NCBI RefSeq assembly: GCF_008831285.2
Contig: NW_022204849.1
Span: 1 to 24,356 of the forward strand
Length of the DNA stretch: 24,356 nt
Reading direction: 5' to 3'
Source of the DNA: Nymphaea colorata
Taxonomy: Eukaryota; Streptophyta; Magnoliopsida; Nymphaeales; Nymphaeaceae
Positions 18,211 to 24,356 of this stretch are shown here, piece after piece. Position numbers and translations under genes: made by a program. Numbering within the stretch: position 1 is the stretch's first letter; every line of letters starts with the position of its first letter. The notes beneath the pieces were generated by a model. It made no database searches. It saw nothing but the letters and a program-made list of their open reading frames with translations, and had not been told where the DNA came from.

Positions 18211-19519
18211 ATGTTGACCCAGTCGCAGCGGTCTCAGCTCAATCGGGACATCCTCGAGTACCTGGTCAAGAACTCTTTGACCGGAACCGCCGAGAAGATG
18301 TCAGAGGAAATCGGAGTCAGTCTCGCCGATGTGGATCCAGAAGGAAACAAATTGGAACTCAAGTGGAAGTCCATCCTCTCCCTTCAAAAAAAGATTGCCA
18401 ACCTCGAAGAAGTCATCAAGAACCTGCAGGAAGCCGCCAAGGGAGCACCCAAGAAGGGACCCGCCGATCCTGCTGCAGAGGACAGCTTCATGCCAGTCAC
18501 TCCACCCAAATTCTAACTCAAGGGACACAAGGCTAACATCACCGCGCTCGCTTTTCACCCACAGTACTCGTCACTGGCCACCAGCTCCGAAGACGGCACC
18601 ATCAAGGTGTGGGAATTCGAGACTGGAGATCTCGAACGCACGCTAAGAGGCCATACCAGTACTTATCGATCTAGATAGACCCTGTGAATAGCGTTGCCTA
18701 CGACCAACAGGGACGCTTGCTGGCCTCCTGCTCTTCGGATCTGTCGGTGAAGCTGTGGGACTGCACGAACGACTACATCTGCTTGCGCACTTTATTCGGC
18801 CATAACCATAATGTTTCCCACGTGAGCTTCAGTCCTTAAGGCGACCTCGTTTTCTCCTGCTCAAGAGATAAGACCATCAAGCTCTGGTAGACCAGCAACG
18901 GCTATTGCAGGAAGACCTTCTCAGGGCATTAGGCGTGGGTGAGGCGGCTCTCTGTCTCCAGAGACGGGCAAACCTTTGTAAGTTGTTCTGATGACCAAAG
19001 CGTGATGGTTTGGAACGTCGGGAAGGAAGCTCCGGTTTTGAAATTCGCGGCACACGACAACGTCATCGAGACTGTGCTTTTGATTGAGGGTGAAGCCAGT
19101 GCCAGACTCATGAATTCTGAGTTCCTGAAGCATAGGTTTACTCCTGAGGTGAGGATGGCTGCTCTGAAGGAACTTAACGAGAAGGGAGCAAGTGGAGTAG
19201 CCGGATACTACCAAGCTTTATCCTCACTGGAGGCAGGGACAACTAATCAAGCTATTCCTGGCGCAAACAGGTGACCACTTGCACACTTTTACCGGCCACG
19301 ACAACTGGGTCCGCAGCCTTCCCTCCACGCCAGCGGAAAATACCTTTACTCTTGTCCGACGATAAGACTGTAAGAGTGTGGGATCTCAATTTCGGCAAGG
19401 AGAAGAAGAGAATCGACGCCCACGAACACTTCGTTGCTGTGGTTAAGCACAATCCCAAATACGCAGTCATAGCCTCAGGAGGCAACGACTTGGCTCTCAA
19501 GATATGGAATCTCAAGTGA
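18211..19519 (+). CDS. PAFAH1B1: LIS1 / PAFAH1B1 dynein regulator
   Basis: Lissencephaly-1 homologue, the WD40 protein that binds the dynein motor ring. It starts at ATG 18211. A LisH motif ([20 protein letters not shown]) is at residues 9-28, then a short coiled coil ([18 protein letters not shown]), a linker, and a seven-blade WD40 propeller: [148 protein letters not shown] and [20 protein letters not shown]. It ends TGA 19517-19519. TAA/TAG codons at 18514, 18838, 18888 and 18930 sit inside repeats, which proves they are sense. A 20-nt intron lies at 18659-18678. Four one-base deficits between 19216 and 19356 break the frame without loss of homology. Length (about 430 residues) is normal. 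Confidence 0.96.
18659..18678 (+). other. 20-nt intron in LIS1
   Basis: GTACTTATCGATCTAGATAG interrupts the codon between GHT and PVNSVAYD. Removing it makes an Asn codon (A+AC) and restores the frame and the WD40 alignment. It has GT-AG ends and is among the shortest introns known in eukaryotes. Confidence 0.85.
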
Positions 19520-19620
19520 TCGTTGTTGTTTACCATCATACAGGCCAACCCCCACATATTACATATTTAATCTTGCCCAAGAGTTAGCGATTCTTATAAA
19601 GCATATACAATAAAATAAAG
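19520..19620. other. Convergent intergenic spacer, shared 3' ends
   Basis: 101 bp between the stop codons of LIS1 (+) and the SIZ/PIAS gene (-). AT-rich, with AATAAAATAAAG around 19608, a possible poly(A) signal for LIS1. No gene seen. Confidence 0.5.
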
Positions 19621-21240
19621 TCAGTCAAGAGTGATCACGTTCGAGTTTTCGGGGATGAAGGCCATTTTTTTCTTCTTTTTCTATGGCTATGCAGTCGTTT
19701 GAGGTGATCTTTTGATTGAATCTTCGATGGGAAGATCATGAATATTGCTAATTTTTCCTTGGTTGTTCTTATCAGAAAGTTAACATTGAATTCTCCATTT
19801 TTGAAGAACATAACTTATGCTTTCTGCGTGTACTATTGCAGGATGGCGTAATGATGACGTCGACTTTAACTAATAGCGGGTATTTGCATAGCGGGCATAC
19901 CACTTGGGGTTCGCTGTTTGGAGGTAAATCATATAACTGTTGAGGTCGAAGCACTGAAAATGAGTACAGAATAGCCACGAGCTGGGTACTATCTTTCGAT
20001 GAGAGAACGCAACTAAGAGGAATCTTGACCACTTCGCATGTCACCTCATCGTTTCCACTGGTTGCCCAATTTGAAGCAGATTATAGTATCCTGCGAGATT
20101 AGTCGAAAGTGGTCATTGAATTTCAGTATTTCCTTACCAAAGTTATATTTTTTTTTTCGATCATAAAGAACCGATAAGTGATTCTATACATCGATTCTCT
20201 CTATTTGTTTTACTTTGTTGGCAATTTTATGAATTACGATCTTGTTATCCTTTGGAAGGAGATGCTTGAATTAGACCAAAAAGGATCGTCTTTGCGGTAT
20301 TTAAGACTGGATTGCCGATGTAGAGGTTGGAACTATTTGATAGAGTTGTTATTTATGTTGATGTTGGTGTAGTCGGGAAAGAGCATAAAGTATTGGGTTG
20401 TATCCTTTAACCTAAAACAGCGGATTTGGAGACGATACTTCATTGAAAGATCTTCATCTGCCAAATATACGCTGAATTCGTGTCTTTTCTTGCTTTTCTT
20501 TAAGACACCCAAAAAGAGGACTTTTTTGACTTCCTTATTGGGAAGCACCGCTTAAGATGGCAGAAACTACAGTGTCTTGCCCCTGGTTCTTTTTCATACA
20601 CTCCAAGTGGTAGTTACGCCGCAGTGAATACAGACAAAAGTTCCCTCCTGCGGTGTGACTTACTTTTCACATAGGCAAACTCCCCTTTCTGCCAATTGTT
20701 GACTTGGTCTAGCTAGAGCTGACAGCTGGGGTTTCTTGCTTAATGCTTGTAACTCCAGATTTGGCGTTTCCATTGTGGTTGTGCGATTGTTTAGGCATAT
20801 CCTTGGGTTTGCTGCTGCCAACCACTACCACGCCGTTGTTTTTCTTATCCTCTTTCAACTATATTACTCCTTTATTGACATCTTATTGCTTACGACGTTC
20901 AGCATGCTCTTCATATCCTTTAGCTGGTAAATTTAGACTTTAGTTTTTACTGAATTCTCCCTCGAAACTTTTTTCAGGAGCTCGGATAGACCATGGCCGA
21001 TTTCATCACACTTTTAAGCAAATCTTTGGTGATATCTTCGAATTGCATGTTTTTTCCCATCTTGATAAGGTAAAAGTGTTGATATTCTCCAAGAGACAGC
21101 ATAGGTTCCTTTATTAGAGATGGGAAACAGGCTTTGGCTAAATTATTTACATATTTCTCGTCTACTTTCCCTTGTAATTGTCCCTGTAGGCAATTCTGCA
21201 GGTACTTATCGATTTCCTCCTGATTTTTCGCTACCTCCAT
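19621..21240 (-). CDS. SIZ/PIAS-type SUMO E3 ligase (PHD, PINIT, SP-RING, SIM)
   Basis: SUMO E3 ligase of the SIZ/PIAS family, which promotes SUMO transfer from Ubc9 in the nucleus. It starts at ATG 21240 (MEVAKNQEEIDKYLQNCLQG); the N-terminal helices occupy the place of a SAP domain but I cannot confirm it. A PHD-like zinc finger at about 20680-20570: GVCLCEKEVTPQEGTFVCIH, CGVNYHLECMKKNQ. The PINIT domain at about 20545-20120: EFSVYLADEDLSMKYRLQIR, CFRLKDTTQYFMLFPDYTNI, EFQPLHRQSSLKYRKDDP, RFFMIEKKNITLV. The SP-RING at about 20040-19870: KIPLSCVLSSKD, CTHFQCFDLNSYMIYLQTA, KW-x-CPLCKYPLLVKVD, with the C-x-H-x-QCFD and W-x-CPxC signature. The protein ends NSNVITLD, a SUMO-interacting motif, at TGA 19621-19623. 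Domain order matches plant SIZ1. About seven one-base corrections are needed. Confidence 0.87.
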
Positions 21241-21247
21241 TCCTAAT

Positions 21248-21445
21248 TCAAAGTGATAAGCGATCGGGGAGTAAAGAAACGTATGAGATGAAGCTGATGA
21301 AAATGGCGATCAGATAATGATTCAGTGATTGGCTTGTTGACTGTATATAAAAATGGCGATTGGCTTCAACAATAGGAGTGGCTGGTTTGATATGATAGTG
21401 TGCAACTCTTGTAGAGAAGTACCACTTTGGTAGAGAATTTTTCAT
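21248..21445 (-). CDS. Possible 65-residue single-TM protein or 5' leader ORF
   Basis: Intact frame from ATG 21445 (MKNSLPKWYFSTRVAHYHIK) to TGA 21248-21250, with a C-terminal hydrophobic helix (HYLIAIFISFISYVSLL), as in a tail-anchored protein. It ends seven bases before the SIZ/PIAS start codon, so it could equally be the 5' leader of that gene. Not recognised. Confidence 0.3.
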   Translation of the reverse strand: MKNSLPKWYFSTRVAHYHIKPATPIVEANRHFYIQSTSQSLNHYLIAIFISFISYVSLLPDRLSL

Positions 21446-21600
21446 TCATTTTTGTATCTTTGAGAGAGGAAATCTCTCTATTACTTGTGGCTTTTGTCCA
21501 TAGCACTTGCACCCAACCCTCAGATGGGCTCCAGTATTTTCTGGATTATATCTTGGCCTGGAATTATGATCAAATGGATATCGATGATGGTGAGCATGGA

Positions 21601-21993
21601 TCACTTGATGAGGTTGGCCTGGTCGTGGAGCACCTTCTGCAGTTTGGTGAGCAACTCGGGGAAGGTTTTGACGACGATGTGGGTGCCGGTGGGATGGACG
21701 CTTCCGAGATCATTGGTGGGTTTCCACTGTCTGATAACATAGTCGGTGGTGGCGTAGTAGGCTGAGGAGTTGTGGTTGAAGACTCTTCTTTCGACGAGTA
21801 GATCCCCGAAGCGGATGCCCCTGGCGAGTCCTCCGAGGTTTTCCACTTGGACGTTGTTCCTGCGGAAGAAATCGAGGAGTTCGTTGGTCTCCTGGTCGTT
21901 GATGGTGAGGATGTCGGGGCGGGAGATCTTGGCGTTGTAGGAGCGGTAGGAGATGGGGCGGGAGTAGTAGTAGCTGTCGAACCTGGTGTACAT
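21601..21993 (-). CDS. Tyr/Arg-rich protein of unknown function
   Basis: 130 residues in one clean frame from ATG 21993 to TGA 21601-21603. The N-terminus is aromatic and basic (MYTRFDSYYYSRPISYRSYN), followed by a folded-looking part: ISRPDILTINDQETNELLDF, RRNNVQVENLGGLARGIRFG, VERRVFNHNSSAYYATTDYV, KTFPELLTKLQKVLHDQANL. High-GC codon choice suggests a well-expressed gene. The frame continues past the TGA for 26 coding-like codons (MLTIIDIHLIIIPGQDIIQK) to TGA 21520-21522. The Tyr/Arg-Pro N-terminus resembles ciliary microtubule-associated proteins in composition only. A TATA-like TATAAATA lies upstream near 22233. Confidence 0.62.
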   Translation of the reverse strand: MYTRFDSYYYSRPISYRSYNAKISRPDILTINDQETNELLDFFRRNNVQVENLGGLARGIRFGDLLVERRVFNHNSSAYYATTDYVIRQWKPTNDLGSVHPTGTHIVVKTFPELLTKLQKVLHDQANLIK

Positions 21994-22337
21994 CTGGATA
22001 TGTTGCACGCGAAATATAAAATTTATTCAGAGACGTTCAGTAATAACGACCTCCCAATCGTAGCCGTAAATAAATGACCGTTAACTTCAAATATTGACCG
22101 TGGGATTGATGGAAGGAGAAGGAGAGGAAGGATGGGGAAGGATGGATGGCTGGGGATTGCGGGGAAGAGCTTGCGGATGTTGTTTGTTACTATTGACGAT
22201 TTGAGTATATGGATTTCAATTTGATGATATTCCCTAATATTTATAGACCATATCTCAGAGAAATAAGTTTTCCTATTTTTATACTTCCTCCATCGGTCCA
22301 GCAACCGTTCAGCTTGCAAATACTCATCTAAAATCTT
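21994..22337. other. Spacer with an open minus frame
   Basis: This is the region upstream of the 21993 start codon. Its right part continues the frame of the 22338-22583 gene beyond TGA (ILDEYLQAERLLDRWRKYKN, then TYFSEIWSI), so 22240-22337 is probably coding. The left part has TATAAATA on the minus strand near 22233 and a C/T-rich stretch (22090-22170), likely the promoter and leader of the 21993 gene. Confidence 0.45.
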
Positions 22338-22583
22338 TCAAATTTTAGGCTCAAGGTTAACTTCTTTTTTTGAATCCAGAAAAACATTGTTTTTTTGCAA
22401 AATACGCCAAAACTTATAAAATCTCTCAAAAGCAATATTGGTGCGAGGCGGAATCGGTTAAGCAAAAGCAGTGCCTAGATCGAAGATCTATTTTTAAAGA
22501 AAACGTGTAAAAAATAATGAGTTTAGATTGCAGTCCAAAGCTAGAAGCTAACGGTCGGGAATGGTGGTGGAGAGTGAGGGCAT
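22338..22583 (-). CDS. Short protein, probably continuing past an in-frame TGA
   Basis: From ATG 22583 (MPSLSTTIPDRELLALDCNL) the frame is open for 81 codons: NSLFFTRFLEKEIFDLGTAF, EPIPPRTNIAFERFYKFWRI, LQKNNVFLDSKKEVNLEPKI, then TGA 22338-22340. The same frame then reads ILDEYLQAERLLDRWRKYKN and TYFSEIWSI, which looks like the same protein, so the gene product may be about 115 residues or longer. I do not recognise it. It is divergent from the plus gene that follows. Confidence 0.5.
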
Positions 22584-22726
22584 GTAGGGTGTTTTTTGAA
22601 AGTGGCGGTGGGTGCTGAGAGGAATTAATGGGAACTTTCCCCTTATATTATGCTATTTCTGACGGCTGTCTATATTTTTAAGTTCAATAAAACTTCCAAC
22701 AAGTATGTGCTTCCTCAAGTTCATCC

Positions 22727-22850
22727 CACAAACCCCCCTTGCCGACTCCCCTCCACCGACCCGCTCCCCACCGTCCCCTTCCCTCTCCGTTCCTCTCCAC
22801 TTCTCCCCTGCAGTCGCTTCAACTCTCCCCAAACAGAACCCTCACAAAAT
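22727..22850. other. C-rich/G-rich asymmetric tract upstream of plus gene
   Basis: The plus strand is almost entirely C and T, with many runs of 3-6 C; the minus strand therefore has many G-runs in about 120 bp. In frame with the downstream gene it would encode a Pro/Ser/Leu-rich low-complexity segment starting from ATG 22650; alternatively it is 5' leader or promoter DNA able to form G-quadruplexes. Confidence 0.6.
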
Positions 22851-22865
22851 AACGCCAAGCTGGCC

Positions 22866-23529
22866 ATGCTGAGCTGTCTCAAAATGCTGGCTATAAATTC
22901 GCAGGCCATTTCCGCCCTCGATGAGAAACTGAAACACAGCGATTCCCTACTGCCAAAACCAACGAAATTGTTTCACTTTCATCGAATGTGCAGGAACACT
23001 GCCTCTCCTCCTCCGAGCTTTTCGTCGAGGGTGAGTCCACTGCCGAAGAGGGACATGCCTCATCGGACCCCCTCACCGTCCAGCTCTTCGGAAACAAGAC
23101 TTACAAGTACCGACTGGTGCTGGCGAATCCTCTCCAGGACACCCTATACAAGGACCGCAACTTCGGTTTGGGCTTCAAATTGCTCAACACCGCCACTGGG
23201 GAACTGGAAAGCAATGGCAACCTGGTCAACATCTGCCTGGGAGTGTGCGATGCTGCTGGAGAGTGGGTGCAGGAGACCAAGGAAGGCGGGCCTTTCCTCA
23301 AGGGAAAATTGGAGGCTGAGCTTTACCACGGACAAGGAGAATTCAATAAGTTGTCCCCCCGCGACGTCAGCAGAGGATTCAACGGAAAGAAAGTCACCTT
23401 TGTGGTCTACGCCAAACCATCCCTCCTTCAGTACTCCGGAGAGTCATCCCTTGAGAGAAAATCGACCACAGCCTGATTGAACCTCTGTTGGTGAAGGATA
23501 TCACCATAAAGGCAAAACGCAGAGATTGA
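22866..23529 (+). CDS. Uncharacterised protein with a predicted beta-rich domain
   Basis: It starts at ATG 22866 (MLSCLKMLAINSQAISALDE). A coiled N-terminus passes, after a one-base correction near 22950, to NEIVSLSSNVQEHCLSSSEL and then a beta-rich domain: TVQLFGNKTYKYRLVLANPL, RNFGLGFKLLNTATGELES, NLVNICLGVCDAAGEWVQET, AELYHGQGEFNKLSPRDVSR and KKVTFVVYAKPSLLQYSGES. A second correction near 23455 gives IDHSLIEPLLVKDITIKAKR before TGA 23527-23529. About 220 residues. The strand pattern and the closing KAKRR are reminiscent of Ig-like domains of DNA-binding or adaptor proteins, but I recognise no family. An in-frame upstream ATG at 22650 would add a Pro-rich leader. Codon use is GC-rich, like LIS1. 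Confidence 0.66.
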
Positions 23530-23713
23530 GCAAGGTGATCTTATACTAATATTTTATTCCCAATTTTGCAGGCCCTTCCAACGATACTCTGCCACCCATC
23601 CCACTCTACTGTTTTTTTGCCTGTTTGCGTGCTAGTTTATCGAAGAGTAGTCAGTTTTCGTCCTATACGTAGAGTAGCTATGAGTTAGTGAGATCACGTG
23701 CATCTTCCTTGAT
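23530..23713. other. Convergent intergenic spacer
   Basis: 184 bp between the stops of the plus gene and the right-most minus gene. T-rich on the plus strand. No gene or structured RNA seen. Confidence 0.45.
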
Positions 23714-24081
23714 TCATTCAGCACCATTTCCTGCAGTATTTTTTATTGTGCTGCTCTCCTCTTCCAAAACTTCATACTCCACCTGCTGCCGGCATGCGTT
23801 CCCTCTTCGAAATTCCCCTTAGAGGTCCACATAATCTTCCATCACCAGGGGCTATTCAACTATGCTGCTGCTTACCTCGCTGAAGTCTCCTAGGTGCGTC
23901 GAAGCGGTTGGAAGTTTGGTCTTATTTTTTGGCCTACTGGGGGTCCTCTTGGAAGGTATCCTGAGGGATTCGCCAAGGGAAAAAGAGTGGAAATGTGGTT
24001 ATTTGGAGTAGGAAGGGTTGTTGAGAGCGCGTGAGAAGGAGCGTTCGAGATTGTATTGTAGATTTGCGTGAAGGTTGGCAT
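23714..24081 (-). CDS. Pro/Gln/Asn-rich protein next to right telomere
   Basis: The frame with best composition starts at ATG 24081 (MPTFTQIYNTISNAPSHAL) and is Pro/Ser/Thr/Asn-rich (ANPSGYLPRGPPVGQKIRPN), hence probably disordered. A one-base correction near 23893 leads to an acidic, folded-looking end: GDFSEVSSSIVE, PLVMEDYVDL, GEFRRGNACRQQVEYEVLEE, STIKNTAGNGAE at TGA 23714-23716. The frame is open above the ATG (NIPYHAPINTQYRQHSQVAL) without an earlier ATG, so the start may be further upstream and hidden by an indel. No family recognised. Its promoter sits almost on the telomere. Confidence 0.55.
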
Positions 24082-24220
24082 TGGTTGGGAGTATGGATGT
24101 GCGGGCAAGGCTACCTGGGAGTGCTGTCTGTACTGGGTATTAATGGGAGCGTGGTAGGGGATGTTGTGTTGGTTATGGATGGGGTTTTATGAAGAGTAGT
24201 GATAGGTGATTGGAGGCTGC

Positions 24221-24228
24221 TATTTATA
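24221..24228 (-). promoter_or_regulatory. TATA-like box of the right-most gene
   Basis: TATAAATA on the minus strand, 50 bp from the telomere repeats and about 110 bp above the reading frame start. It is the only promoter-like element in the short subtelomeric space. Confidence 0.5.
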
Positions 24229-24278
24229 GGCGGTTGGAAAATTCATCATCACTGCACTCGCTAATTATTATTTAAAAT

Positions 24279-24356
24279 GGGGTTGGGGTTGGGGTTGGGG
24301 TTGGGGTTGGGGTTGGGGTTGGGGTTGGGGTTGGGGTTGGGGTTGGGGTTGGGGTT
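24279..24356. repeat. Right telomere, 13 perfect G4T2 units
   Basis: GGGGTT repeated exactly 13 times to the last base. Together with the C4A2 repeats at the other end it shows that the window is a whole linear chromosome. Confidence 0.99.

Noticed and set aside
19205-19360. Programmed +1 frameshifting as in Euplotes
   Set aside because: The breaks need re-reading of one base (-1), have no common slippery site, are clustered, and the code and telomeres are not those of Euplotes.
18211-19519. UGA as a general tryptophan codon
   Set aside because: The Trp codons of the LIS1 propeller are TGG and no TGA occurs in its frame; genes end in TGA.
1-24356. Bacterial features, CRISPR array, insertion sequences, or internally eliminated sequences
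   Set aside because: Ciliate telomeres, UAR sense codons and introns exclude a prokaryote; no direct-repeat array, transposase or TA-flanked insert was recognised by eye.

Overview
This window is a complete somatic (macronuclear) minichromosome of a ciliate. It opens with C4A2 telomere repeats (1-61), closes with 13 perfect G4T2 units (24279-24356), and is densely packed with single genes in between. TAA and TAG are sense codons and TGA is the only stop. In the best-conserved domains TAA/TAG fall where glutamate is expected: after the Trp of a WD repeat, in the W-E of a starch-binding domain, and in the YIE-P motif of a tubulin ligase. This fits the peritrich code (translation table 30) better than the Gln code of Tetrahymena and Paramecium, so my best guess is a peritrich (Vorticella/Epistylis-type) oligohymenophorean. 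Introns are very rare and about 20 nt long.

Layout. A minus-strand gene of unknown function abuts the left telomere. It is followed by a tryparedoxin/nucleoredoxin-like gene (-) and a short minus ORF divergent from a laforin-like CBM20 plus dual-specificity-phosphatase gene (+). From 3.2 to 13.5 kb a run of twelve genes lies on the minus strand: an IQ-motif protein, a DUF4419 protein, coiled-coil proteins, several short proteins, a basic protein, a tubulin-tyrosine-ligase-like (TTLL) protein, a short ORF and a charged protein. A probable plus gene (13.7-14.6 kb) faces a leucine-rich-repeat gene (-), then the Integrator subunit INTS6 (-), which is divergent from LIS1/PAFAH1B1 (+). LIS1 converges on a SIZ/PIAS-type SUMO E3 ligase (-). 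The right arm holds short uncharacterised genes and ends with a Pro/Gln-rich gene whose TATA box is about 50 bp from the telomere.

Recognised functions are ordinary eukaryotic housekeeping: dynein regulation (LIS1), snRNA/mRNA 3'-end processing (INTS6), SUMOylation (SIZ/PIAS), glycogen handling (laforin-like), thiol redox and tubulin modification. Nothing suggests an operon-like pathway. The most interesting points are three family members that appear to have lost key catalytic residues (laforin-like, TTLL-like, tryparedoxin-like), the Glu reading of UAR, in-frame TGA codons inside coding-like frames, and a gene that may run into the telomere.

Caution: many genes need single-nucleotide frame corrections, four of them within about 150 bases of LIS1 and mostly at short homopolymers. 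I take these as residual long-read indel errors. CDS coordinates are therefore outer limits (start codon to TGA), and residue numbers ignore the corrections.
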